From the NCBI GenBank assembly GCA_932294295.1, contig OW028579.1, positions 8,058,370 to 8,122,369 on the forward strand: a stretch of 64,000 nt of DNA, in the 5' to 3' direction. A program made the translations under genes and the position numbers. Each line of letters begins with the position of its first letter. Within the stretch, counting starts at the first letter, position 1. Source of the DNA: Alitta virens (taxonomy: Eukaryota; Annelida; Polychaeta; Phyllodocida; Nereididae). This document shows positions 13,161 to 24,965 of this stretch, piece after piece. The notes beneath the pieces are model-generated. The model saw nothing but the letters and a program-made list of their open reading frames with translations. It was not told where the DNA came from and searched no databases.

Positions 13161-13249
13161 ACACAGGAATTTATTCCATGAAGTTGTCATATATAAAGAA
13201 GCAGAAGGCTATGTGAAATATGACAACGGAGAGGAATAAATTCCTGTAT
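13161..13249. mobile_element. short hairpin element (probable MITE)
   Basis: The arm ACAGGAATTTATTCC followed by AAGTTGTCATAT (13163-13193) pairs with the inverted ATGACAAC..GGAATAAATTCCTGT (13219-13247). The arms are about 33 bases with a few mismatches around a loop of some 25 bases. This is typical of a small palindromic transposon remnant. A TGACGTCA palindrome lies 155 bases further on, at 13404-13411. Confidence 0.5.
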
Positions 13250-14486
13250 TCTCCTCTGTCTTTTCCAAACACCTAAAATTTTTTATAAATTAGGCAAGAA
13301 CACATTGGACACTAGAGGTAAACAGCGGTGTAGATATACTTTAGCAATTACTTCAAAGCATTTCTTTTTGTGAACCAGCGTGGTGAGGGCGCTGAGCTGC
13401 GGATGACGTCATTTTACGAATACAGAAAATATCAGTGGAGAGGGCGTGGCTAAACTGATCATTTTGTGAATACAGAAATATATCTATCAGCTCTCGACCA
13501 ATCAGAGTTCTGCATTTGGCATTGACTGAGGATAAACATGTATATCTGGTGATGTGTCATAAAACATGGAGTCATAGGTTTATGAGCAGTATTGAATACC
13601 TGGCGACTTATGCCTAAGAATACAATGTAAGCCTGTGACGCCATGGTAAAAGGCAAGGTCTGGTGAAAATGGAATGTTTTAAAAGTTATGTCATTCAGGT
13701 AATGCTCATTAGTTATTATCTTATTCATTCGTGAAACTAAGCAAGTAGCATACTATGGAAATATCAGCTAGACAAAGTCTTGATTATTCTGGCAACAAAA
13801 TCACAAAGTGAAACAAAACAAACTTAGTAGGAATAGGCATAAGTTTCTGGGGTATTCATATTAGTCATGTACTGAACCCTTCACTGATGGGGGTGCTCTT
13901 GACCCCCTTCCTCTGACATGGACTGATTGATCGATTAGAAATGAGCAAATCATTCTGCAGACAAACGCCCTGGCCTTTTTGATGGCTGTCAATTTCCCCT
14001 CATGACATGATTTATGTTTTCCTTCTTCTTCTGCAAATTCACAGTTCGTCATTTCCTGAAGATCACTTCTGCTTGCCCTGCCTGGATATCGTCCAATTTA
14101 TTATATTAATCACTATGCACACAATGCAAAAGGTAATACCAAAGACAGTATATAGAATGTACCACTACACTGAAAAATTAGGCTTTTTAGATACTGTAAA
14201 TGTGACAAACATGTGCATGGTTTGTTTGAAACATAGAACACATGCTCAGTCTAATTTAGATTAAATGACAAGTATCATATAAACTAAGTGCATAGATTTA
14301 GGCAAACATTGAGAGTATGCTATTTTATAAAATAATTTTATTTTAATTTTACTATTTGTAATGTTATTATTGTAATGTTATATTGTAATGTTACATACAA
14401 AATACTTGATTATGATGTGTCTACTTGATAATAATCACTTGTAAACACTAGATTTTAACACATATTTGTCATGATCTGTTAAATAG
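13250..14486. other. no gene seen; expected first THAP exon not found
   Basis: This stretch should hold the first exon of the downstream transposase, which would encode the CxxC half of the THAP zinc finger. No frame with that pattern and a usable donor was found. Short frames at 13459-13728 (minus) and 14007-14264 (plus) have no recognisable content. Confidence 0.5.
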
Positions 14487-17073
14487 ATGTAAGAAATGGG
14501 TGATTAATACCAGAAGAGGGGATCTGGATCACCTGTCTGCAGAACAACTCTACAAGAATTACAGAATATGTGCCAAACATTTCGAGGATTCTCAGTTCAT
14601 GACTCCTAACAAAAACAAGCTGGTCTGGAATGCTGTCCCCACACTTTTTGATGCCCCTAATCCCCCAGCTAAAATCACCCCATCTAGATCCATTGCAAAG
14701 AAAAGACAATGCCAGGAAGTTTTATTGACTTCAAAGAGGCACAGAGGTAAGACCTGGAAATGTTTGGTCTCAGTAAATTGAAGTATATATACAAGAAACT
14801 TGCAACTGACCTAATACACTGTATTTAGAATTTCACAGATGTGATCAAGGGACCATACTTAAAGGTAAATTTATATTGCAGGTGTAAATGAGCAGGAGAT
14901 TCTGGATCCAGGGCCATCCCAGGCAGAGGATCAAGAGAGTAGCATTCTACCCCACCCAACAGGCCCTGTCACTCCATCCCCAACAAAGGTGAAACTCAGG
15001 AAACAAATCAAACATCTGAGGAACACAGTTACCAGACTGAAGAAAAAGAAGAATAGTGGTGACATTCATCCAAGTGCCACAAACCGTGATATTAAGTCAG
15101 TGTGTAGCAAATTAGATAAACTTCTGCCATCAGATGCTGCTCGATTTGTAAAGTCACAAATTAGGGTCCACCAATTAAAAAACAAAAAAGGTATGTGATG
15201 GACACTGAGTGATAAGATGTTTGCATTGTCAGTTTATTATCACAGCCGCAAAGCCTACAGGTAGCTTGGTAAGCTCTTTACTTTGCCATGCAAAACAACG
15301 GTAACAAAACTTCTTGGAAACAGCAAAATTTACCCTGGTTTTAATGATAACCTTTTTCATGCAATCAAAAAGAAAGTGCAAACTCTTTCCAACAGAGACA
15401 AACAATGTGTCTTAGTATTTGATGAAATGGCAATAAAGTGTAGTCTGTCTTACAACAAGTACCAGGATTCAGTCGAAGGAGCCGAAGACTTTGGCACTGC
15501 AGGGAAAACAAAACTGTTGGCTAATACAGCCTTAGTTTTCATGATCAGAGGTTTAGCTGACAAGTGGAAGCAATGCATTGGCTACTTCTTGAGTGCTGGT
15601 CCTGTTTCATCAAAGACTTTGAAAGACCTTACTTTGCAAGCTGTAGGCAAATTGACAGAGGCTGGGCTTAATGTTAAAGTTCTCATCTGTGATCAGGGAT
15701 CCAACAACAGAAGTTTCCTAGAAACTCAGTGTGGTGTATCTGTCGAGAAACCATATATCATTCATGCAGGGCAGAAAATTCATGTTGTTTATGACCCTCC
15801 ACATTTGTTGAAAAATATGCGCAACAATCTCAAGAAGCACAACTTTAAGCATGGTGATGATAAATAGACTGGTTGCACATTGTAAATTTTTATGATTTTG
15901 ACAAGGACAATGACATACGACTAGCACCTAAACTGACCGAAGACCATATACGATTACCAATGTTTACGAAGATGCGAGTCAGATTAGCAGCTGAAGTGCT
16001 AAGTCACTCAGTTGCTGCTGGAATCGCTACATTAACTCGCCTTGAAAAACTCCCACCTGAAGCCAAAACTACAGCTGATTTTGTAGAATTTATTGATAAA
16101 TTATTCAACTCTTGCTGCTTTTTCTAGAAGAACTATTGAAAACCATTTGGCCAGGCTCTGAGTGATCAAACAGAACTTCTTAAACTTTTAAGTGAAGCAT
16201 ATGATTATCTCACTGAACTCAAACTGCCCAACAATAAGACCCTGCCTTGCATCAATGGGTGTCTGATGTCTCTGTGGTCAGAGTTACATAATTGTCACAA
16301 TTTTGAATTTCTGTTGACTTAAACCAAGACTGCCTTGAAAACCTTTTTTCAATAATTCGTGGCAAAGGGGGCAAACGTGACAATCCTGATGCAAGGGAGT
16401 TCAGGGCAGCATATAGACAGGTTGTGTTCGATCAGATACTCTTGCCCTCTCAAGGCAGTAATTGTGAAATGGACAGAGATGGCATCCTGTTGAGTTTGAC
16501 TAACATAAATATGTCCACTGATGTTGGAAGTGCAAGTTCTTCTATCAATCCAGTTGAAAACAATAGCTTCACTGATGTAGACAGCTTAGTGACAATGAAA
16601 GCCCCAGTCAGCCTACCTGTACAAAATGTTAAGGCTTACATGGCAGGCTATTTGGTCAGAATGTCTAAAATTGCAGAGTGTTCTGATTGTAAATCAATAT
16701 TTCAGGAAAATGAGCAATCAAACTCTGGCCTGTATACATTTCTACACGAGAAAGCTTACAGGGAGCATGATACTCTTGTATTTCCAACAGAACCATTTGT
16801 GTACCTGGTTGAGAAATGGAAACAATATTTAACAATTCTGTTGATAATGTCATTCACATGAACGGCATTTTGGGAAGACTTTTTAGGTATGCCAAGGACA
16901 CATGCTTAAATTTCTCATGCAGCAAAGAAACATGTAAATATAAACTTCAAGTTATGTTAAAATTGTACATGAAAGTGTGTTTATATGCTGCCATTACAAA
17001 ACTGAACAAGACAATTCGAAAATCTAGCTCTGGAAAAAAAAATAGGAAACTCCTTAAACTGCAAAATATGTAA
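14487..17073 (+). pseudogene. P-element/THAP9-like transposase, degraded
   Basis: A DNA transposase of the P superfamily, which would bind transposon ends through a THAP zinc finger and cut DNA with an RNase H-like core. Exon 14487-14746 encodes the second half of a THAP domain (KKWVINTRR, then ICAKHF giving the C-x2-H ligands, then AVPTLFD) and ends in a phase-1 GTAAGA donor. The next exon starts after the AG at 14880-14881 in matching phase. It carries a basic, coiled-coil-like stretch (KLRKQIKHLRNTVTRLKKKK), then WTLSDKMFALSVYYHSRKAYR, FDEM (likely first catalytic Asp), ICDQGSNN (second Asp), DPPHLLKNMRNN and NQDCLENLFSIIRGKGG with NPDAREFRAAYR (catalytic Glu and last Asp). It ends with GYLVRMSKIAECSDC and LYTFLHEKAYREHD. 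The gene is dead: in-frame TGA at 15196 and TAG at 15262, and frame breaks near 15861, 16115-16140, 16320 and 16825. The CxxC half of the THAP finger is missing. No flanking inverted repeats were found. The family call is firm. Confidence 0.93.
14747..14881 (+). other. phase-1 intron inside the transposase pseudogene
   Basis: The donor AGAG/GTAAGA and the acceptor TTTATATTGCAG join an open frame of RHR to GVNEQE without changing phase. The intron is 135 bases. Its retention shows that this copy arose by DNA transposition or local inheritance and not from a spliced mRNA. Confidence 0.8.
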
Positions 17074-18347
17074 TCTTTCACACGTGAACATGTATACAGT
17101 AATGTAATTGAATTTAACATATATTTGGCATTTTCGTCCATATCTATAATAGTATTAAAATGATTTGTGACTTATAAGCCTGTAGGGCAGGGTAGTAATT
17201 GTTTTATTGTTATTGTCAGGGTTTTTATCCTAATTTGATCATTATATGTTTTTAATCATGTGATTCATTTGGTTGGGCCTAAGTAACCCAAAATAAAGAT
17301 GCCCATTATTTTATGAGCGTGTTTTGTTTGATGATTACCAAGCTGTTTGCATTGACAGCTACACTGACAGGCCCAGCTGGACTTAGTTAATACTGATGGC
17401 CGCTTGGTGCGCTGACCACTGCACTGGCTACTATTGACCCCAATAGCAGATGAACGTCTTATTAGGGTCTTTGGTAATACCTTAAACAATAGTACAACTA
17501 AGTGATGAGATCTTCATCCCATCCTTAAAAAATATTATTCTTTTAAGGAAATTACACATTAAACATGCAATGAAAATGTATTGGAGAATCTTAAATTGCA
17601 ACGTACAGTAGAGAGCAAAATAATCTTGTAAACACTAGTATTTTCCTCAACAGATAGTTTAAACATTGCATTTAAGTTGTGTTAGACTTAATTTGATGAC
17701 AACAATTATTGTAAACCCCCCCCCCCTAAAAAAAGAGCATTGCAATCTATAAAGTCTCAGAATGCAGCCTACATGAAATACAATGTACATATTGTGAAAA
17801 TCTTATTTCGTGAGACACTGTTTCCATGGTGATGGGAAACAACAAAGAGCATTCCAGCTGTGACAAGGATAATTTATGGACAGGCGATAATAGAGGCATT
17901 TGCCAGTGTGCACTGATTGGGGCGCCCTCTGATCTACTTCCTGTGAACCCTAAACGATATGCATAAACATGTCTCGGTTACAACAACAAGGAAACTGGCT
18001 ATGGGCGATAATAGGAGCATGAGACATTGTGACATCTCTGGATCAACATTTGATCCTTAGGGAAGTGGTGATCTCATGCCTCCTAACTTCCTAACTGTAG
18101 TTGGTCACTATGGTCCGTTACTTGATCCATGATCATTGTGATACAGTGGTCAATCACAGTTACACAGGCTCATATACAAATCAGTTGTGTAAGTATGTTG
18201 ATTATAATTGACAATCATTTCCTTCATCAATTGCAAAAGACCTACCACCGCTGACTACAATCACACCAGCAGCAAACATACAACCACAGAAAACCTCATA
18301 ATAAGGACAAGGGGTTTAATTAATTATAAAATGAGGTGGTATCAATC
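17074..18347. other. no gene seen; repeated GGGCGATAATAG motif
   Basis: AT-rich DNA. It contains a run of 11 C at 17716-17726, an X-box-like TTTCCATGGTGATGG near 17821, and two copies of a GGCGATAATAG(A/G) motif near 17882 and 18003 that also occurs inverted near 5920-5938. No coding exon is supported. Confidence 0.5.
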
Positions 18348-18414
18348 CCCAGATAGCAATCGTTGGTGACGTCAACACGATGCTGTACCGACAGTGGCCT
18401 AAATGCTATCTGGG
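18348..18414. mobile_element. short copy of the CCCAGATAGCA MITE
   Basis: The ends read CCCCAGATAGCA and TGCTATCTGGG. The interior reads TTGGTGACGTCAACACGATG followed by CTGTACC and ACAGTGGCCT, matching in diverged form the interior of the copy at 11545-11665. It is about half that copy's length, so it is probably an internally deleted derivative. The interior includes a TGACGTCA palindrome at 18367-18374. Confidence 0.6.
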
Positions 18415-19329
18415 TCCTGGTCTTAATATTGGAGTGGAGCTAATATTTTTCAATAAGATTAATTATAAATCCGATTGTAAATAACATGCATCATTATGTC
18501 AAAGATATAATAGACTGGAAATGCAGATCCCTGCATATTGCATAGATCAAAATTCTACTTTTCTTCTTCTTCTTTAAGCCAGATTACCTGTATTTTGGGG
18601 TCAGCTGCATTAATCGCATTTTGCAATCTCAGTCTGTCATCCAACAAATTGTCTTCGACAGAACGTAATCAACTTATTCTCCTCCCGGTGTATGCTTCAA
18701 TTTTTGTTTTTCCTTTCTTCTTCATCTTCCACCAGCAGCAGTATGTCTTCCCTGATGTCAATTGTTTCTTCGTCTCCTTGTTTGGTCTATACTGGCATAC
18801 GACGATACGTCATTCACTGGAATAAACATTCCTTACTCCTCATAATGCCATGCCCAACCATCTTGTTTCTCATCTTTTCTGATATTTCTTACTGGCAGTT
18901 GTCTCCTGTGTAATTATATCTCTGGCTTTCCTGATGACTTTCGGCTCCTTTGTTTTATACTTCTGTGCATTTACCCTTTTCATGATTGTTACAGTACTAC
19001 CAAATAGCGACGAAAGTTGCCTAAACAAGTTTTAAAAACAAGTTGCCTATCGCCTGCACTTAATCCGAGTCACAATCCCAATGACAAAGGCCAAATCTGC
19101 TGGACAGTCCGAATTTCCCTGTCAGACATCAGTAGCTGTTGGGATACACATAAAACTAAACACAAGCTCCGTGATCTGTTGGGTGACAGTGTAATAACCT
19201 GTGTTAGTTACTTTGTGTGCTGTCAAATGTTTATCCATTCATAATTTCATAGATATGCCATTTATCCATCTGGAAATCACCAATTATCTCTGCTCGAGTC
19301 CATCAGTAAGCTATGTCATGATGCACATT
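18415..19329. other. no gene supported
   Basis: Two overlapping plus-strand frames (18538-18825 and 18692-18913) read through a T/C-rich stretch with TCTTCTTCTT runs. Their hydrophobic, serine-rich translations look like composition effects. No domain or splice context was identified. Confidence 0.4.
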
Positions 19330-19415
19330 CTGTTGGGGAAGATTTTAATCACTTTCTGCACTGAACATTTGGTATAAAGTCAAACCTGGATTCGATTCCC
19401 AGTCTGGAAAAGTAT
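19330..19415 (+). repeat. possible degenerate tRNA-derived SINE head
   Basis: CCTGGATTCGATTCCCAGTC at about 19385-19404 has the shape of a Pol III B-box, and the 50 bases before it could be the remains of a tRNA-like head. No A-box or folded tRNA was confirmed, so this is weak. Confidence 0.25.
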
Positions 19416-21310
19416 AGATTAATGTGATACCTTTTGCCAGAATTTCAAGAGTTTAATTTGAGCTGGATAAGTAATTACAATAAAATATAAAATTCTTACA
19501 TCCAAAGGCTTGTTAACTGACAGAATTTTGTGGGATGACTACTTTCATCACCTGAATGAGTTACTAACATTGTCCTGCATCAATAAGTGTGCTCAACTGG
19601 TATCTATGTTCATCGAGGCCAAAAAAAAAGGTTTCACCCAAGTGGCACCCTTTGTATTTATTCGGTTATTTGGGTATATTCTGCTAAGTTGCTGTGAGCC
19701 AATCAGAATTTTTATTGTCATCCAGTCTGGGTGAATGTTGGATATCTTGAGTTTTTGTTGGATGGCTGCAGTCTATGTGATGCAATGAGTGGAGAATAAT
19801 ATAAGCAAGGCCAATATAATTTTGCTCATGCAAGAAAAATCTGCACCATCCCCTATTATGAGTGAGTTGGCCTCAAGGCAGGATCAATTGTACTTTCACT
19901 GTAGTTTCTCAGTTTCAACTAAGCAGTATTTCAGTATTTGAGGGTTCATTTTTCAGCCTTGAGTTACACCAAGGACCTTAAAAGTCCTTGGTTACACCCT
20001 CAGGCTGCCATTACTTTTCTGAAACAGTTGCCATACTTACTTCAATTGCCATATCTACTCACTCAATTCACTTTTGATGGTAGCACAGAAACAGGTACCA
20101 CTTAAAGATATAGAGAAAAGTGCTCAGGGAATTTGATATACCACTTTCTCCTAGAACATTTAGTTTGTTGATAAATGCTCTAATATCGCTCACGATAGTG
20201 TCAAGATAAAATGCACCCCAACAAAGATTGACACGCGCCATCTGTCGGTTGTCGCCATAACCTGAAACTTTACCCTCTTTTTGATTAGAAGTAAAAAAGA
20301 ATGCTTATTTGGGTTACATGTACTTGTGGGTGGTCTTGCTACTGGAAAAGTTTTTTAGTCCAAAACCAACAGCTGCAACCATAAAACTTCGATAAGCAGC
20401 AAAAGGTGATAGAAACAGAAAATAAGTCAGACACACAAGACAGTGTCATGTTTTGGAAGTTATTATTATTGTTGTAATAATTATGTAGAATAGACTTTTA
20501 CAGTTTCTTTTTCATCCTTGACATCTTGAGGGTTTTGCAGCCACTGATTGGTCAATTCTGTAAACTGTGATGCTCAAAAGAAGGTGTGACTTCAAGCCCA
20601 CACCAAGCAAAGCCTGAAGGACAGGGGTGTGATGTCACAATTTATTATGTATTCAACCTTGGAAGTATATTTCTTCCAAGATTCAACTTAAAAGCCCAAG
20701 GAATTTTTTCTTTCTCACTTGTTCAGGGCCACCTGAAGCACTGTTGCTGATCAGAAACAGCTAACAATAATTTAGTCAAAACAACTGGTAACTGCTAAAC
20801 AGTTTTGACTAAGTCTTATTTATAATGTCATAATGCTTTTACAATGCTATCTAGTTTGCCTTGAGTAATGTTTTGTTTCATTAGGAAATGAGGCATGAAA
20901 TTTATGCAAACACAGGAGAAAACTGTGACATCATGCTCTAAGAATCAAGAGAAAATTGAAGAGTGATTCTACGTATTTATTACAACGAGGATAAATGCAG
21001 ATGCAATTGTATTCAAATACGTTCAAACTCAAATGACTGAAAAAATTGACGACCAGGGAGTCTGACTAACACACAGACAAAGAATTAGACAAATGAACAA
21101 AATATCAGCAAGGTAATTAGTTCAGATTTTTGGCATGCAACTACGAACATTGAATCTATAATGATGAACCATCATTTATCATTTCATCTTTTGAGATGAC
21201 GTAACTGTCCACAATCACTCTTACGACGTCATATTTATCAACCCGTATGACATCAGGGCTTGCTAAAGATTTAATAACTGTCAGAAAGACAATTGGTTGG
21301 TTTGAGTCAC
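19416..21310. other. no gene seen
   Basis: Non-coding as far as can be judged. Small hairpins lie at about 19972-19994 (ACCAAGGAC / GTCCTTGGT) and 20659-20681 (CTTGGAAG / CTTCCAAG). A CCAATCAGAAT word occurs near 19692. Nothing else stands out. Confidence 0.5.
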
Positions 21311-21341
21311 GCGCATGCGTCGAGGTGGTTGCCTAGGTGAC
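21311..21341 (+). promoter_or_regulatory. NRF1-like and X-box motif cluster
   Basis: GCGCATGCG at 21311-21319 matches the core of the NRF1 site, and GTTGCCTAGGTGAC at 21328-21341 matches the RFX X-box pattern. They lie within 31 bases in a CpG-containing patch, unlike the surrounding AT-rich DNA. An ATG that opens a 73-codon frame follows at 21346. Clusters like this are common at animal promoters; no transcript evidence is available. Confidence 0.4.
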
Positions 21342-21345
21342 GCTT

Positions 21346-21567
21346 ATGACGCGCTTCATTTGTGGCATGTCGTTATCTACTGATCAAGCTCAATCCATGG
21401 GAATTTTGCGACAAATATCTCATCACATTTTTGCACTGCGGTTAATCATTCCAGGATCTGAGGGAGACACAATGGTAACTCAGGGATCAGCTATTTCACG
21501 GGTCATTTCATGCACACAAAATGGTCAGAAGTCCCTTGTCATGTTTTTCATTAAAAGCAAACAATGA
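21346..21567 (+). CDS. small ORF of 73 codons, unknown product
   Basis: The frame starts with ATG at 21346, just after the NRF1/X-box motifs, and ends at TGA 21565-21567. The translation begins MTRFICGMSLSTDQ, continues through ILRQISHHIFALRLIIPG and ends FFIKSKQ. There is no signal peptide, no clear membrane segment and no recognised motif. If the promoter motifs are real, the start codon may lie too close to them and the true first exon could be read differently. Codon use does not look strongly selected. It may be a chance frame. Confidence 0.2.
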   Translation: MTRFICGMSLSTDQAQSMGILRQISHHIFALRLIIPGSEGDTMVTQGSAISRVISCTQNGQKSLVMFFIKSKQ

Positions 21568-22498
21568 TTGATGTAAATTCATAAGAAATTATGAATTACA
21601 TGGGTTTAGTTCTATGTCAATTCTGTTTAATATTTTTCAGTTTCTTAAATATTTGTTAAAAATATTTCTTCCTGAAAAATGCACCATGTTCTGAGTTCCT
21701 GACATCTTACAAAATGAATCCTATCCAAACTGAATTAATTAATTAATCCTCAATGCAAAACGGTGAGGTAAACATACAGCATATCAAGAAACTATGCAGA
21801 AATAATATTAGATACGTCACACATACATACGTGATGGAACAATTGACATCTTTTAAATGGATTAAATGGCATTTAATGGCTTTTGCAAGATATCTGTGTG
21901 TTGCTTGGCAACCGGGGGTTGCGGCTTGATCACCAGCATGACATGTGACTGTCACATGATCAACACGATCTCCGTTCGCCATCTGGTGGCTTCGTGGGCA
22001 AACAATGGTTTTGTTTGAGTAAAACAATGGCTCCGTGTAATTGCCCGTCATTTTTGAGACTCCTGGGCGAGAGGGGAAGCCACTGGGATCATAAAGTGAT
22101 CAGACTGAGATCGAATGTCCATAGGAATGAATCTGGACTCAGCTGGGGCGTGAAAGCATCTTTGTTATGCAAATTAGAACGTAGCACGTGCCTCCAAAGG
22201 AATGAGTTAGTAACTCACCCTCCATTGGTATGAGATCATGGGGGAAATATTCAGTGGTAATAAAAGCTTTGAGTCATAATTTGTGACTGGAGCAAACACG
22301 CATGAGGTGATATGGGCTTTTAATGGAGAAGTTTGGCACTTATTAGTAGAGGGCGCTGCTGTGGTTGTTTGTGTATTATCAATGGTGGAACTCATCTCAA
22401 AAGAAAATAGACTGAAAATAATAATAATAATGGTAATAAAATGATGAAAACCAATACAACGTCCCCTACTGTTAAGTACTGGTACTAGATCTAGCAAG
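21568..22498. other. no gene supported
   Basis: Frames on both strands at about 21743-22051 (minus) and 21994-22233 (plus) overlap in a slightly GC-richer patch and contradict each other; neither has a domain. The patch contains the octamer ATGCAAAT near 22168 and a CACGTG near 22186. Confidence 0.4.
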
Positions 22499-22570
22499 TA
22501 GTAATAGTATTAGTATTAGTAGTAGTAGTAGTAGTAGTAGTTAGTAATAGCAGTAGTTGTAGTAGTGGTG
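22499..22570. repeat. GTA trinucleotide microsatellite
   Basis: A run of (AGT)n with interruptions (GTATT, TTAG) covers about 70 bases. It is non-coding. Confidence 0.9.
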
Positions 22571-24773
22571 TTTTCTTTATGCATAATAATCATTTAGTAT
22601 CGAAATCCTGGCCATATATGGTAAACCCGATTATTTATTGGCAGTTATAGTGTAGAAGCAACAAAAGCACAACTAGATAAACGAAAAATGTGGGTTTCAA
22701 ATGTTTGTCAAATTGTCAGAAATCTCAACATTCACATTGAAGAAAACTTATGGAAAAATATTTGAGCAAAGTGGGTAAATAAGGGAAAAAATTGCGAGAA
22801 GTAAAAAGTGAAAAAACCTTTTTTATTTTGTGAATTATCAATCTTGATATGCTGTCAGCTCAATCTTCAGTAAAGACAGCTCACTACACGGCACAAAAAA
22901 ATCGCTGAAAATGAAAGACCTCTGGCACCCAGGGGTATTTCATTATGCTCCATTGACACCCTGTAATTTCACCCTCCACAACATGCTTCAATTTACCCCC
23001 ACAATAAGGTCTGCCTCAAGTCAATAATCTTCCATTTTATTAAGTTTTTGTTTTTTTCTGGGGTCATATTGAAAAACAGTGAACAACTATATCCTATGAA
23101 GAAAAGTACATTTATTTTGTTTATCACTTGTCAAATTTACACTTTATAAGGGGGGTCTCCATGGTGAGGTTTTACTGTATACGATACATAGCCAATAAAA
23201 GCACTTTAGAATTGAATGCTTGTGTCATGTGATTTTTAAGCATTTGGACAAAATGGCGGCAAGATCACATGAATCTGGTCCTACAATAGATATCAATTAA
23301 AAAATTTAGGGGAAGTCCACAACAACAATAAAGAGAAAAAGCCTAACCATGATATCAGCATTAGAAACGTAATTATAGGGTAGGCAAAAGTTAGAATACA
23401 TTTACATTAATTAAGACAACATTTCAAAAAGTCAGGCGTGGATATTTAACATTTTGGCTTTAGCCAATCCGTCACTGGGAATATGTGCCTATTCAAAGTT
23501 TGTCTACCATATAATTATGTTTAGCAACTTGTATAAAAATCATAAAGACATCAAAATACACTTTAGAATTATTATATCAAGTCTTTATATGATGACAGCA
23601 GGGGGTCTATGTAGTAGTTAACTTTCAGGTAGCATGTAATTTATCATATTCCACAGGAATTTAGTAGGTGAATTCTGTAATTAAAATTCTCAAAGACTGT
23701 TTAGAAAAGTGCTGGTTTCAGGTTTCACCTTGATTGAATAAGAAAAAATAGTAATTGAAAGTACTGATATTGTTATACAGCAGAACCAATTGATCATTTT
23801 CAATGAACTTCGGATGAAATTTTTCACAGTTGGAATTGATAAATTACCATGAATATGTAGTTTTTATTCTATGAAAAAAAAAGAGGGTATAAACGCTTAT
23901 TAAATTCCACAGCCATGACTTTTCATGAAAAAAATATCTCAAATTCAACACAAAAAGCAAAGGTTATATAATCATATTGACATTACACAAGGAATTCATA
24001 CAAACATGAATATGATAATAACAGAATTGTATTTCAAGGGTGTGAGTAGTTACCCTAGCCTATTTTAGTTATTTGTATTATATTGTAAAATTTTAACTAA
24101 CCCGCAATCCATACTTTAAATAATTTGTGGTTATCAGGTATATAGTTATAAATTATATAACCAAATACAGTCATATAAATCATTTACATAGAAGACGTAT
24201 ACATGTGGTCAGTAGATGATAAGACTCAAACTTCTCCTCAATACTGAAGTGGTGTTTACATTCTTGGGAGTAATTAGTTTTGAGGCGACCCCTGGACATT
24301 AACCCCGCCCTATTACGTAATTGATTGCATAATCTGTGCCCGAGTCAACATTGGCAAGTTCCTTAGATGTGTGGAATATCAAGGCCCAGGCACTTTGGGG
24401 GAATTCGAGGTTATTAATTTCTTCAGTTCATATTACCGCCACCAGTAGCGCTGTAGTAGAGTACACGTCACAGATTAAATTTGGTCAAATACTAGACTGC
24501 CAGTATATAATAAAGTATTTAAAGAAATGAAAAATGTCGGTTATGTCAATGCATGTTTTCACCATTATTTTTGTAGTTATTTGACAAAATCCTCGAAAAC
24601 TGATTTATCATTACCAAATTTCATTCCATTAAAATGTACCATCGATAATTTTTGTTGTAAATGTGTACTGAACTGTTTTTTAAGCTACTACAGTTTAAAC
24701 AATTTTAAATAGTTGCTGTCATCTTGTGATCGACAACGACACCTAGCGTATTTCACTGCACTATGAATGCCAG
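22571..24773. other. no gene seen; half copy of the dispersed element near 23146-23186
   Basis: Strongly AT-rich. The words GGGGTCTCCATGGTGAGG and TTTTACTGTATAC at 23152-23186 are a right end of the ACAGTGGAACC dispersed element; its left end could not be placed. Confidence 0.5.
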
Positions 24774-24965
24774 ACCGTGGAACCCCACAATAAAGACCAT
24801 CCAAATTATATTAATATCAGGGCTACCTCAAATTTAGTACAAAACATAGTTCCAACTTATGAATATAGTGCACATTGTAAGAAAGTTTCAAAGTTAGGAT
24901 CAATTCGATATTAAGACTACCTCGGTGATTCACAAGGGCGGTCTTATTTGAGAGGTTGCCCTGTA
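24774..24965. mobile_element. copy of the ACAGTGGAACC dispersed inverted-repeat element
   Basis: The left end reads CCGTGGAACCCCACAATAAA followed by GACCATCC. The right end reads TTAAGACTACCTCGGTGATT, then GGCGGTCTTATTTGAGAGG, and ends CCCTGTA. Both outer ends and inner arms are recognisable, so this is a near full-length but diverged copy of about 190 bp. Confidence 0.75.

Noticed and set aside
14007..14264. Upstream frame considered as the missing first exon of the THAP transposase
   Set aside because: Its cysteines (MCMVCLKHRTH) do not match the THAP pattern, and no donor in the needed phase joins it to the exon at 14487.
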